DNA of 64,000 nucleotides from CAVXNP01 sp963763305 (GTDB lineage: Bacteria; Pseudomonadota; Gammaproteobacteria; Xanthomonadales; Rhodanobacteraceae), in the NCBI GenBank assembly GCA_963763305.1, contig CAVXNP010000001.1, positions 2,170,001 through 2,234,000 of the forward strand, read 5' to 3'. The position numbers and the translations under genes were made by a program. Positions 7,986 through 17,217 of this stretch are shown here, piece after piece; position 1 is the first letter of the stretch; each line of letters begins with the position of its first letter. Below the pieces are notes generated by a model that worked only from the letters and a program-made list of their open reading frames with translations, was not told the origin of the DNA and made no database searches.

Positions 7986-9453
7986 TCAGCCGGCGGCGGG
8001 CAGCGGGGCCGGCACCTGGTTGGGCACCGGCTCGGGGATCGGCACCGGGATCGGCTTGATCAGCCGCGCGCGGGCGTCGGCGGCGGTGTGCCACAGGTTC
8101 CAGGCCATCACCACCATGCCGCTGAGGATCGACATGCCGGCCAGCCAGCGGGTCCAGTACATCGGCTTGATCGCGATCAGGCTGTCGATGAAGCTGTAGG
8201 TCAGCGAGCCGTCCGGGTTGGTGGCGCGCCACATCACGCCCTCGGTGACGCCGGCGATCCACATCGAGCCGACGTACAGCAGCACGCCGATCATGTGCAG
8301 CCAGAAATGCCATTCCATCGCGCTGCGCGAGTGCATCGCCGGGCGCCCCAGCGCGCGCGGCGCCATCGCGTACAGCGAGCCGATGGTGATCATCGCCACC
8401 CAGCCCAGCGCGCCGTAGTGCACGTGCGCGATGGTCCAGTCGGTGTAGTGCGACAGCGAGTTGACGGTCTTGATCGCCATCATCGAGCCTTCGAACGTGG
8501 AGCCGGCGTAGAACACCAGCGACATCACCATGAACTTGGCCGCCGGGTCGGTCTTGAGCTTGGTCCAGGAGCCGTTGAAGGTGAGCAGGCCGTTGGCCGC
8601 CGAGCCCCAGCTGGGCATCAGCAGGATCAGCGAGAACGCCATGCCGACCGACTGCACCCAGTCCGGCAGCGCGGTGTACATCAGGTGGTGCGAGCCGGCC
8701 CACATGTACACCGAGATCAGCGCCCAGAAGTTGACGATGGAGAAGCGGTAGCTCCACAGCGGCTGCTGCGCCTGGCGCGGCACGAAGTAGTACATCATGC
8801 CGAGGAAGCCGGCGGTCAGGAAGAACGCCACCGCGTTGTGGCCGTACCACCACTGCACCATCGCATCGACCACGCCCGAGTAGACCGGGTAGGACTTCCA
8901 CAGCGACACCGGCAGCGCGAGGTTGTTGACGATGTGCAGCAGGCCCACCGCGATGATGAAGGCGCCGTAGTACCAGTTGGCCACGTAGATGTGCTTGATC
9001 CGGCGGCGCGCCAGCGAGGCGAAGAACACCGTGCCGAAGCTGACCCAGACCACCGCGATCAGGATGTCGATCCACCATTCCGGCTCGGCGTATTCCTTGC
9101 TCTGGGTCAGTCCCAAGCGGCATGGTCACCATCGCCAGCACGCAGATCAGCTGCCAGCCCCAGAAGGTGAAACCGGCCAGCTTGCCCAGCGCCAGCCGTG
9201 CATGCCCGGTGCGTTGCACCACGTAGTAGCAGGTGCCCATCAGCGCCGAACCGCCGAAGGCGAAGATCACCCCGAAGGTGTGGTCCGGACGGATCCGGCT
9301 GAAAGTCAGCCAGGCGGTGTTGAAGTTGAACATCGGCCAGGCCAGCTGGGCGGCGGCCAGCACGCCCACGGCCATGCCGATGATCCCCCACACGGCCGCC
9401 GCCAGCAGGAACTGGCGCACGACCTTGTCGTTGTAGTACTCGGTATTGGGCAT
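7986..9453 (-). CDS. ccoN: cbb3 cytochrome c oxidase catalytic subunit CcoN (one frameshift)
   Basis: Heme-copper oxidase subunit I, about 488 residues and 12 or more membrane helices. Ligand motifs include RPDHTFGVIFAFGG, YGHNAVAFFLTAGFLG, the CuB pair in AGSHHLMYT, and the heme ligands in AHVHYGALGW. It reduces O2 to water with high affinity in the inner membrane. It starts at the ATG at 9453 (MPNTEYYND) and changes frame at about 9116 between MVTMPLG and LTQSKEYAEPEWW. Removing one base joins them, and the span is 1468 bases, one more than 489 codons. It is the first gene of the operon, preceded by an FNR-type box 56-69 bases upstream. The C-terminus is a Pro-rich tail (PIPVPIPEPVPNQVPAPLP). 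Confidence 0.93.
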
Positions 9454-9508
9454 GGTGTATCGCTTGGGTGGAAGTTGATCATTCTCTCGCGAGGAGAGGG
9501 GGCGGGAA

Positions 9509-9522
9509 CTGACATGAGTCAA
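9509..9522 (-). promoter_or_regulatory. FNR/ANR box of the cco operon
   Basis: On the minus strand the site reads TTGACTCATGTCAG, matching TTGAC-N4-GTCAA in all but the last base. It lies 56-69 bases upstream of the ccoN ATG, the geometry of an FNR-activated promoter. cbb3 operons are widely controlled by ANR/FNR under low O2, so this site likely drives the whole ccoNOQP to azurin unit. Confidence 0.6.
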
Positions 9523-9692
9523 TCCACCGCAGCCTGTCGCGTGTCGATGTGCGGTGACGAGATATCGCCCGCAAGATTGTCCGGCGTGGCTGCGAAGCTG
9601 CCGCGAACGCAGGGTCGCCACGCGGGCCAGGTTGGCGTTCGGCTGGGGTGGGCATGAAGCCGAGGCATCGCGATGGCGCCGGCGGACGGCCA

Positions 9693-9706
9693 CTGATCCA
9701 GATCAG
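9693..9706 (+). promoter_or_regulatory. FNR/DNR-like palindrome upstream of fdxA
   Basis: CTGATCCAGATCAG is a perfect 14-base palindrome with the FNR core TGAT-N6-ATCA but C and G at the two outer positions. It ends 47 bases before the fdxA ATG. Together with the ccoN box it forms a divergent control region of about 300 bases (9454-9753), which contains no ORF I can support. The altered outer bases make this weaker than the other two sites. Confidence 0.4.
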
Positions 9707-9753
9707 GGTGCCGGACGCGTGGCGCGGTTACGCTGTCGTGGCCGGAGTACGCC

Positions 9754-10077
9754 ATGACCCATGTTGTTACCGAAAACTGCATCAACTGCAAGCACACCGA
9801 CTGCGTGGAGGTGTGCCCGGTCGACTGCTTCCACGAAGGGCCCAACTTTCTGGTGATCGATCCGGACGAGTGCATCGACTGCACCCTATGCGTGGAGGAG
9901 TGTCCGGTGGGCGCCATTTTCCCCGAGCTGGACGTGCCGGCCGGACAGGAAGGCTTTCTCGCCCTGAACGCCGAGCTGGCGCGCGAGTGGCCGGTGATCA
10001 CCACCAAGATCCCGGCGATGGAGGGGGCCGATCAGTGGGACGGGGTGCCGGACAAGCTGCCCCTGCTCAAGCGCTGA
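9754..10077 (+). CDS. fdxA: 7Fe (3Fe-4S/4Fe-4S) ferredoxin FdxA
   Basis: 107 residues beginning MTHVVTENCINCKHTDCVEV. Cysteines at 9, 17, 21, 40, 43, 46 and 50 (plus 12 and 25) give the seven-iron ferredoxin pattern with CTLCVEECPVGAIF as the second cluster motif. A C-terminal extension (EWPVITTKI) is typical of FdxA. It is a cytoplasmic low-potential electron carrier. It is transcribed alone, away from ccoN, with a possible FNR-type site upstream. Downstream lies the repeat block that separates it from the convergent FTR1 gene. Confidence 0.93.
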   Translation: MTHVVTENCINCKHTDCVEVCPVDCFHEGPNFLVIDPDECIDCTLCVEECPVGAIFPELDVPAGQEGFLALNAELAREWPVITTKIPAMEGADQWDGVPDKLPLLKR

Positions 10078-10079
10078 CG

Positions 10080-10395
10080 TCAGCGGGCGCAGGGTGGACG
10101 CAGGGTGGGCGCAGGTGGACGTAGGGTGGCGAGGTGGACGTAGGGTGGGCGAGGGTGGGCGAGGGTGGGCGTAGGGTGGGCGTAGGGTGGGCTTCAGCCC
10201 ACCAGAGCCAACGGAGCGGAAAAGCCAAACAGCAAGAGCCCAAGAGCCGTAAAAAGAGCGAAAGAGCGAAAGAGCGGTAAGAGCGGTAAGAGCGGTAAGA
10301 GCGGCTAAGAGCGGTAAGAGCTCGCCAACTGGGCTGAAGCCCACCCTACGCCCACCCTACGCCACCTCGCCACCTCGCCAGCTCGCCAGCTCTCC
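10080..10395. repeat. REP-like inverted pair with expanded 9-base tandem repeats
   Basis: The block between convergent fdxA and the FTR1 gene is built from repeats. From about 10088 to 10203 the unit GTAGGGTGGGC and degraded forms (GGGTGGACG, GAGGGTGGGC) recur head to tail and end in a hairpin with TGGGCTTCAGCCCA. From 10256 to 10322 the 9-base unit AAGAGCGGT repeats about six times, after two AAAGAGCG units. A reversed REP copy lies at 10329-10349, followed to 10395 by 9-base repeats on the theme CCACCTCGC / CCAGCTCGC / CCAGCTCTC. The core matches the REP copies at 24.8-25.2 kb. No gene is visible. Confidence 0.8.
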
Positions 10396-10422
10396 AGCTC
10401 TCCAGCATGCGGCGCTTGCCGC

Positions 10423-12394
10423 TCAGTTCGCTGCCCTGGCGCTGCCGCGACGCAGGTTCACGGCAAAGCCGACCGCCAGCACCAGCACCACCGCCAGCTG
10501 GGCCAGCAGCGACTGCCAGGTCGGGTAGACACCGAGCAGGTCCAGCCGCGGCAGCGGCGCCAGGCTGACCGACACCCAGCCGGCCTCCTGCAGCGCGGCG
10601 ATGCCCTTGCCGGTGAGCACGATCGCCAGCAGCGCGATCAGCGCCGAACTGGCCGAGAAGAAGGTGGCGATCGGCAGCTTGCGGCTGGTGCGCATCAGTG
10701 CCCAGGCGATCAGCGCCAGCACCGCGGCGCCTGCGCCCAGGCCGCCAAGCAGCCAGGCGTGCTGGCCCTCGCTCCACAGCGCGGCGTAGAACAGGATCGT
10801 TTCGAACACCTCGCGGTACACCGAGATGAAGGCCAGCCCGAACAGGAACCAGACCGAGCGGCGGTTCAGCACGGTGGCCATCTTCTGCTTCAGGTAGGCC
10901 TGCCAGCGCCCGCCGACGCTCTTCTGGTGCATCCACAGGCCCACCGTGATCAGCACCGCCGCGGCGAACAGCGAGGACAGCCCCTCGGTGAGTTCACGGC
11001 TGGCGCCACTGATCGATACCGCATAGCTGGCCACCGCCCAGGTCAGGCCGCCGGCGACCAGCGCCAGCACCCAGCCGGCGTGCACGTGGCGTACCAGCTC
11101 GTGGCGCTCGGCCTTGCGCAGGAAAGCGAGCAGGGCGACCACCACCAGCAGCGCCTCCAGCCCTTCGCGCACCAGGATGGTGAATGCGCCCAGGAAGGTG
11201 GCGGTGGGGTCGGACGCAGCCTTCGGCGGTGACCGCCTGGGCGCGCGCGAGCAGGTCGTCGATGGCTTGTGCCTGGTCGGCGACCCGGGACGGTTCGGTC
11301 TTGCCCGAGAGCGCCGTGCGGTAAGCGCCCATCGCCGTTTCGATCTGCGCGCGCAGGGTGGCATCGCGTGCGTTGAGCTGCGGCTCGACTGGTTCGACCC
11401 CATCCAGGTAGGCCGACAGCGCCAGTTGCCCGGCTGCGGCGCGATCGCCGGCACGGTAGGCGGCCAGGCTGGCCGCCACGCGACCGCGCGCCAGCGTCAG
11501 TCCGCTGGGCGCCTGGTCCAGTGCGTCCGGGTGCGCGCGCAGGTAGCCGATGATCGCCCGCGCGGGCTGCTCGCCCAGCGTCGGCGCCAGCTGCGAGACG
11601 CGCGCACGCGACAGATCGGCCAGATTGGTGATCACGGCGCGCGCGGCGGCATTGCGCTGCCACGCGGCCGCACCGGTCTGCGCTTGTTGCGGATAGGCCA
11701 GCGAGCCGACGTAATACGCCAGCGACCAGCGATCGGCGGCCGACAGCGGTTTTTCATAGCTGGCCATGGCGGTGCCGGCCAGGCCCTGGCTGATCACCTC
11801 GTACAGCGACAGCGCGCTGCGCTGGTCGGCACGCGCGGTGTCGGTGAACGCAATCGGTGGCGGATCGAGCCGGGCGGCGGCGGGCCCGTCCCCGTGTCCC
11901 CGTGCGCCATGGCAAGACGCGCAGTTCTGTTGGTACAGCACCGCCGCGTGCGCCAGATCCGGCGTCTGCGTCGGCGCAACCGGCATCGGGTAGGCCTGCA
12001 GCAGGGCATCGGCCAGGCCATGGGCCCGTCGTGCCACGTCATCCGGCGCGGCCTTGGCCTCCACCGCGGCGACCAGCCCGTCGGCGCCTTGCCGTAGCGC
12101 CGCGGAGGCGTCGGTCGCCGGGAGCGCAAGGATCCGCCCGCGCGCGGTGGCGGCAAATTCGCGCATCTCGGCGTATTCGGAGGCACTGGTGACCGTGCCC
12201 TGATTGACCGCGCCGGCGTAGTCGGTGGCCAGGTAGTCGAGCATCTGCCAGGTCTGCGGCACCACTTGCGCCGGTTTGTCCGGGGCCATGCTTTCCGGCG
12301 CCCGGGGGTTCTGGGCCAGGGCAGGTAGCGCCAAGGCGCACACGAGCAGCAAGGGAGCCCGCACGAACAACTTGCGAATGAAAGTGGTTATCAT
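10423..12394 (-). CDS. FTR1-family iron permease with N-terminal cytochrome c domain (one frameshift)
   Basis: A signal peptide (LFVRAPLLLVCALALPALA) is followed by a helical periplasmic region, a c-type heme site (NCASCHGARGHGDGP) and, after about 390 residues, an FTR1 membrane domain with the REGLEALLVV iron-site motif, seven or so helices and a second motif YREVFETILFY. FTR1 proteins take up ferrous or ferric iron across the inner membrane with an oxidation step; the fused cytochrome may serve that step. The frame breaks at about 11222; removing one G gives TAEAASDPTATFLGAF and a 656-aa protein. The start at 12394 was chosen because the signal peptide follows directly. A Fur-box match overlaps it. 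Confidence 0.88.
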
Positions 12395-12398
12395 TACC
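12380..12398 (-). promoter_or_regulatory. Fur box overlapping the FTR1 permease start codon
   Basis: GGTAATGATAACCACTTTC on the minus strand matches 15 of 19 positions of the classical Fur consensus GATAATGATAATCATTATC. The ATG start of the permease lies inside the site. Binding of Fe-Fur here would block transcription or early elongation, giving iron-repressed uptake. The match was counted by eye. Confidence 0.5.
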
Positions 12399-12501
12399 GA
12401 AGTATAACCAGCCGCCATCGCACTGCGCCAGCGGTGCGGCAACATGACGCCAAGCGCCGTTCAGGCCGCCCACGGCGAATCGCGCAAGATCCCTCGGGCA
12501 C

Positions 12502-12529
12502 AAAAAAGCCCGGCCGCAAGCGGCCGGGC
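12502..12529 (-). terminator. Rho-independent terminator of gapA
   Basis: Reading on the minus strand, CCCGGCCGC-TTGC-GCGGCCGGG forms a strong hairpin followed by CTTTTTTG. It lies about 20 bases beyond the gapA stop and before the FTR1 gene. Confidence 0.85.
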
Positions 12530-12549
12530 CGGGTCGCACCGGCGGCGGC

Positions 12550-13563
12550 TTACTTGGCGGCCATCAGCGCCACCGTCATGTCCAGCATGCGGTTGGAGAA
12601 GCCCCATTCGTTGTCGTACCAGGACAGCACCTTGACCAGGGTGCCTTCCATCACCCGGGTCTGGGTGGCGTCATAGGTGGACGAGGCCGGGTTGTGGTTG
12701 AAATCCACCGACACCAGCGGCTGCGTGTTTACCGCCAGGATGCCCTTCAGCGCGCCGTTGGCTGCCTCGTTGATGGCCGCGTCGATCTCTTCCTTGCTGG
12801 TCTCGCGGGCGGCGACGAAGGTCAGGTCGACCACCGACACGTTGATCGTCGGCACGCGCATGGCAAAGCCGTCCAGCTTGCCGTTGAGCTGCGGCAGTAC
12901 CAGGCCCACCGCGGCGGCGGCGCCGGTCTTGGTGGGGATCTGGCTCATCGTGGCCGAGCGGGCGCGGCGCAGGTCCGAGTGATAGACGTCGGTCAGCACC
13001 TGGTCGTTGGTGTAGGCGTGGATGGTGGTCATCAGGCCGTGCACGATGCCGATCTTCTCGTGCAGCACCTTGGCCAGCGGCGCCAGGCAGTTGGTGGTGC
13101 AGCTGGCGTTGGAGATCACTTCCAGCCTGGAGGTGAGCTGGTCGTGGTTGACGCCGTAGACGAAGGTGCCATCGATGTCGCTGCCGCCTGGCGCGGAGAT
13201 GATCACCTTCTTGGCGCCGGCGGTCAGGTGCGCGCCGGCCTTGGCCTTGGTGGTGAACAGGCCGGTGCACTCGAGCACCACGTCCACGCCCAGGTCGCCC
13301 CAGGGCAGCTTGGCCGGATCGCGCTCGGCGCACACCTTGATGCGGTCGCCATTGACGACCAGGTCGCCACCCTCGACCGTCACCGTGCCCGGGAACTTGC
13401 CGTGCGCGGTGTCGTACTGGGTCAGGTGGGCGTTGGTCTCGGCGTTGCCGAGGTCGTTCACCGCGACGATCTGGATTTCGCCGGTGCGACCGGACTCGTA
13501 CAGCGCACGCAGCACATTGCGGCCGATCCGACCGTAACCGTTGATGGCGACCTTGATGGCCAT
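12550..13563 (-). CDS. gapA: Type I glyceraldehyde-3-phosphate dehydrogenase
   Basis: 337 residues. The NAD-binding start MAIKVAINGYGRIGRNVLRA, the catalytic Cys155 in SNASCTTNCLAPLAK, the HAYTNDQ phosphate-site histidine segment and WYDNEWGFSNRMLD at the C-terminus are all present. It makes 1,3-bisphosphoglycerate in cytoplasmic glycolysis. A GGAGG ribosome site lies about 10 bases before the ATG at 13563. A terminator follows the stop. It belongs with pyk, fba, tkt and pgk, which share this 11-kb neighbourhood but sit in separate transcription units. The frame is intact. Confidence 0.96.
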   Translation of the reverse strand: MAIKVAINGYGRIGRNVLRALYESGRTGEIQIVAVNDLGNAETNAHLTQYDTAHGKFPGTVTVEGGDLVVNGDRIKVCAERDPAKLPWGDLGVDVVLECTGLFTTKAKAGAHLTAGAKKVIISAPGGSDIDGTFVYGVNHDQLTSRLEVISNASCTTNCLAPLAKVLHEKIGIVHGLMTTIHAYTNDQVLTDVYHSDLRRARSATMSQIPTKTGAAAAVGLVLPQLNGKLDGFAMRVPTINVSVVDLTFVAARETSKEEIDAAINEAANGALKGILAVNTQPLVSVDFNHNPASSTYDATQTRVMEGTLVKVLSWYDNEWGFSNRMLDMTVALMAAK

Positions 13564-13793
13564 GGGGCAGCATCCTCCAAGCAGGTAGGAAAACGGCCGC
13601 GATGCGGCCGGGGTAATCGGTGATTTTACAGGAAAGCGCCGCGCGATGGCCGGGCTGGCGCTGGCGGACACAGCAGATAGCAGCGCCTGCGATGGCTGCG
13701 TGAGTCGGCGGTGAATGGCGCGTACGGCGTCCCGCAAGCGCACTCGGCTGGCCGCATGCTTGTGGCAGACTGTGCGGCTTCCCCGCACGACCG

Positions 13794-14621
13794 ATGCCTC
13801 CTGCCATGTTCCCGCTGCGCCGCCTCACCTTCGCCCTGCTGGCAATCGCCCTGACCGTCCCTGTTGTCCGCGCCTGGGGTCCCGAAGGCCACCGGATCGT
13901 GGCCGACCTGGCCCAGTCCCGCCTGAGTCCCTCGGCCGAGGCGGAGGTGGAGCGCCTGCTGGCGCCGGAACACACCACGCAGCTGGCCGACGTGGCCAAC
14001 TGGGCCGATGACCTGCGCCACGACCCGCAGCAGCAGGCCCTGTGGAAGCGCACCCGGCCGCTGCACTACATCAACTTCCGCGACCCGCATTGTCACTACC
14101 TGCCGCCGAGAGACTGCCCGGACGGCCGTTGCGTGGTCGGCGCCCTGGACTACTACGTCAAGGTGCTGGGCAACCGCCACAACAGCGACGCGCAGCGGCG
14201 CCAGGCGCTCAAGTTCGTGGTGCATTTCGTGGGTGACGTGCACCAGCCCCTGCATGCCGGCTATCGCGATGACAAGGGCGGCAACGACTACCAGGTGCAG
14301 TTCCAGGGCAAGCCGGGCAACCTGCACCGGGTGTGGGACTCCGGCATGTTGTCCAGTCGCCACCTGGCCGAGCCGGCCTATGCAGCCGAGCTGCAGGCGC
14401 GCGGCGCGGTGGGCCTGCCGACGCCGATCTCGCCGCTGGACAACCGCTACGCGCAATGGGCCGAGGAATCCTGCGCCGCCACCGCGCAGGCGGGCTTCTA
14501 TCCCGACGGCCATACCGTGGGGCAGGCCTACATCGACGCCGAACTGCCGCTGGCCGAACGCCGCCTGCGTCTGGCCGGGCGACGGCTGGCGCAGGTACTC
14601 AACCAGTCGCTGGGGCGCTGA
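13794..14621 (+). CDS. Secreted S1/P1-type zinc nuclease
   Basis: 275 residues with a signal peptide ending VVRA, so the mature enzyme begins WGPEGHRIVADLAQ: the N-terminal Trp and His are Zn ligands in the S1/P1 family. Other ligands are visible in NWADDLR, HYINFRD, FVGDVHQPLHAGYRDDKGGN and HRVWDSGML. These enzymes cut single-stranded DNA and RNA and release 5'-nucleotides, here in the periplasm or outside the cell. An ATG at 13806 is an alternative start; neither has a clear ribosome site. It is divergent from gapA across 230 bases in which I see nothing definite. Cysteines in DPHCHY and RDCPDGRC suggest disulfides. Confidence 0.9.
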   Translation: MPPAMFPLRRLTFALLAIALTVPVVRAWGPEGHRIVADLAQSRLSPSAEAEVERLLAPEHTTQLADVANWADDLRHDPQQQALWKRTRPLHYINFRDPHCHYLPPRDCPDGRCVVGALDYYVKVLGNRHNSDAQRRQALKFVVHFVGDVHQPLHAGYRDDKGGNDYQVQFQGKPGNLHRVWDSGMLSSRHLAEPAYAAELQARGAVGLPTPISPLDNRYAQWAEESCAATAQAGFYPDGHTVGQAYIDAELPLAERRLRLAGRRLAQVLNQSLGR

Positions 14622-14842
14622 CGCGGGCGTTCCGGCTGGCGCGGCGGCGTGGCGTCCTGCCGACGCCCGGCCGTGAGCGAAAGGCGCAGGTCGGGATCCG
14701 GCGCTCTTCTTGGTATCGGCAAGGCCGCGAAGCGCGCGGTCAGCGGGCTGGAGCGGACCGGTTACGCGGTTTTGCGGATGTTCGGCATGCATACGATTGC
14801 AGGGCGGTGGCGCGCCCGGTTGCATCTGCTAGCCTCGGATGC

Positions 14843-16312
14843 ATGACCGAGAACACCCTCCGCCGCACCAAGATCGTCGCTACCCTGGGCCCGGCCACCG
14901 ACAGTCCGGGCATGCTTGCGCAAATCATTGCCGACGGCGTCGACGTGGTGCGCCTGAACCTGTCCCACGGGCAGCCGCAGGACCATCGCGCGCGTGCCGC
15001 GGCGGTCCGTGAGGCGGCTGACGCGGCGGGCCGCGAGGTCGGCATCCTGGCCGACCTGCAGGGCCCGAAGATCCGCATCGAAACCTTCGCCGACGGCCCG
15101 GTGGAATTGCACGCGGGCGATCCGTTCGTGCTGGACTGTTCCGAGGGCGCGCCGCCGGGCGACGCCAGCCGGGTCGGGGTGAGCTATCACCAACTGCCGC
15201 AGGATGTGTTTGCCGGCGACGTGCTGATGCTGGACGACGGCCTGGTCGCGTTGACCGTTCTGGACGTAGTCGGCGCCGAAGTGCGCTGCGAGGTGCTGGT
15301 CGGCGGCACCCTGTCCAATCGCAAGGGGCTCAACCGCCAGGGCGGTGGCTTGTCGGTGGCCGCGCTGTCGGACAAGGACAAGGCCGACATCAAGCTGGCC
15401 GCCGAGATCGGGGCCGACTTCCTGGCGGTGTCGTTCGTGCGCTGTGCCGACGACATGCACCAGGCACGTCGTCTGCTGCACGAGGCCGGTGGCAGCGCCT
15501 CGCTGGTGGCCAAGATCGAGCGCGCCGATGCGATCCCGGTGTTGGGCGAGATCATCGATGCGTCGGACGTGGTGATGGTGGCGCGCGGCGACCTGGGCGT
15601 GGAGATCGGCGACGCCGAGCTGCCCGGCCTGCAGAAAAAAATCATCCGCGAGGCGGTGCAGCGCAATCGCGCCGTGATCACCGCCACCCAGATGCTGCAG
15701 TCGATGGTCGCCTCGCCGATCCCGACCCGGGCCGAGGTGCTGGATGTGGCCAACGCGGTGATCGACGGCACCGACGCGGTGATGCTGTCGCAGGAGACCG
15801 CCGCCGGCGCGCATCCGGACAAGGCGGTCGCCGCGATGCGGCGCATCTGCCTGGGCGCCGAGCGCCAGTTCGAGCCGAAGGAAGACCTGGCCACCGCCGG
15901 CCAGCGGATGGATCGCACCGACCAGGCGATTGCGCTGGCGGCGATGCTGCTGGCCAGCGAGCTGGGGCTGCGCGCGATCGTCGCGCTGACCGATTCGGGC
16001 GCCACCGCGCAGTGGCTGTCGCGTTACCGCAGCGCGGTGCCGATCTACGCGCTTTCGCCGCACGGCGCCGCGCGGCGCCGGATGCTGGTGCTGCGCGACG
16101 TGCAGCCGGTGGAGTTCACCTATGTCGGCGCCACCTCCGGTGCCTCCGCGCGCGAGGCCGTGCGCCAGTTGTTTGCGATGGGCAAGCTGGCCGAGGGCGA
16201 TCGGGTAGTGCTGACCCAGGGCGACCGGGTCGGTCGTGGCGGCGGCACCAACACCCTGAAGCTGCTTTCGGTCGGTAGCGAGGGGCTGGTGGAGAGCCTG
16301 CGCGACCTGTAG
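14843..16312 (+). CDS. pyk: Pyruvate kinase
   Basis: 489 residues. It begins MTENTLRRTKIVATLGPATD, followed by RLNLSHGQ, DLQGPKIRI, SFVRCADDM, the active-site segment LVAKIERADAI, MVARGDLGVEIG and TATQMLQSM. The last two are the Mg/phosphoenolpyruvate binding segments of the barrel. It converts PEP and ADP to pyruvate and ATP at the end of glycolysis. The start at 14843 is the only ATG close to the conserved beginning. It stands alone: 221 bases upstream and 110 downstream hold no gene. The frame is intact. Confidence 0.96.
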   Translation: MTENTLRRTKIVATLGPATDSPGMLAQIIADGVDVVRLNLSHGQPQDHRARAAAVREAADAAGREVGILADLQGPKIRIETFADGPVELHAGDPFVLDCSEGAPPGDASRVGVSYHQLPQDVFAGDVLMLDDGLVALTVLDVVGAEVRCEVLVGGTLSNRKGLNRQGGGLSVAALSDKDKADIKLAAEIGADFLAVSFVRCADDMHQARRLLHEAGGSASLVAKIERADAIPVLGEIIDASDVVMVARGDLGVEIGDAELPGLQKKIIREAVQRNRAVITATQMLQSMVASPIPTRAEVLDVANAVIDGTDAVMLSQETAAGAHPDKAVAAMRRICLGAERQFEPKEDLATAGQRMDRTDQAIALAAMLLASELGLRAIVALTDSGATAQWLSRYRSAVPIYALSPHGAARRRMLVLRDVQPVEFTYVGATSGASAREAVRQLFAMGKLAEGDRVVLTQGDRVGRGGGTNTLKLLSVGSEGLVESLRDL

Positions 16313-16422
16313 CGCCTGCGGCACGGGCGCGGCTGCAACGCGCGCGGCCGCACCCGTGCGCATCGGGCGACGACGCCGTCGAGCGGGTAGACTGGGGGCG
16401 ACCGTTGCCAAGGAGTCCTGCC

Positions 16423-16872
16423 ATGAAAACGTCGTTCCCGATCCACGCTTCCCTGATGCTGGCCCTGGCGTTCGGCATGGCGACTCCGGCCCTGGCACAG
16501 TCCGAGCGACCGGTGGGGCGGGTCAATCCGCAGCGGCTGGGAAGCTACTGGATCCTGGTCAACCAGAACGTCGATATCGACGTGCCCAACAGCGCGCGGA
16601 TCAACAAGCCCGGTTGCGCCGCCATCAGCTACGTCATCGGATCGGACGGCATTCCGCGCCAGCTGAAGGTGGAAAAGAGCGTGCCCGGCAACGACTACGG
16701 CAAGGTGGCGATGAGCGCGGTGGCCAACTTCCGTTACGGCCCGTCGCTGTCCAACCGGGACAGCCAGCCGGTCAAGACCTACTACGTGGTGCCGTTCAAC
16801 GCACCCGACGACAGCCAGGGCCAGCAGCAGGTGATGGCGCCGTGCCACCTGATGGGTTACGGCGAGGACTAA
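16423..16872 (+). CDS. Periplasmic protein with TonB C-terminal-like domain
   Basis: 149 residues with a signal peptide (cleavage after ATPALAQ) and a domain resembling the energy-transducer TonB C-terminus: GCAAISYVIGSDGIPRQLKV, then VAMSAVANFRYGPS and KTYYVVPFN. It has no membrane anchor or Pro-rich linker, so it is not a full TonB; proteins of this type are common and uncharacterised in Xanthomonads. Two cysteines (in PGCAA and APCHL) could pair. An AAGGAG ribosome site lies just before the ATG. The function is unknown. Confidence 0.65.
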   Translation: MKTSFPIHASLMLALAFGMATPALAQSERPVGRVNPQRLGSYWILVNQNVDIDVPNSARINKPGCAAISYVIGSDGIPRQLKVEKSVPGNDYGKVAMSAVANFRYGPSLSNRDSQPVKTYYVVPFNAPDDSQGQQQVMAPCHLMGYGED

Positions 16873-17217
16873 GGATGGTCTGATCAACCAGGCGCAGGCG
16901 TCATCGGTTCTGTTTGTTCGCAGGCGACAGGGGTGACGGTGCACGCGGGGAGGGCACATGGACGTGCCCGGCTCTGAGGAGCGAGCAAGGCAGACTGGCC
17001 GTCTGTTCAAGCCGCGCGGCGCAGCATGGCGGCCTTTTGAGCATCATGCCGCCTTCGTCTAGTTGATCAGAGCATCCTAAGCCTTCAGGCGGCCTCCACA
17101 GGGCGTAGCCACCAATCCGCTATACTCGCGCGCTTTCATCCGCCGTCGACCGCCTTCGCGGTCGGCTACCGGTTCCCTGCGCGGCCATCCTGCCGCCCTC
17201 GTCTGCACGGAGTAGTC
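16873..17217 (+). other. Intergenic stretch with possible fba promoter
   Basis: 345 bases between the TonB-like gene and fba. A TATACT hexamer at 17121-17126 could be the -10 element of fba, with no good -35 in the expected place. No ORF or RNA gene was recognised in the rest. Confidence 0.35.

Noticed and set aside
7971..9170. 399-aa plus-strand ORF opposite ccoN
   Set aside because: Antisense shadow; His/Arg/Gln-rich with no domain.
9107..9391. Separate 94-aa gene upstream of the ccoN main ORF
   Set aside because: It is an out-of-frame reading of the ccoN 5' part, which joins the main ORF after removing one base.
10080..10395. Possible CRISPR array
   Set aside because: Repeat units are contiguous 9-11-mers or REP palindromes with no unique spacers of constant length, and no cas genes are nearby.
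13626..14825. 399-aa minus-strand ORF opposite the S1/P1 nuclease
   Set aside because: No family features; the plus strand has a signal peptide and zinc ligands.
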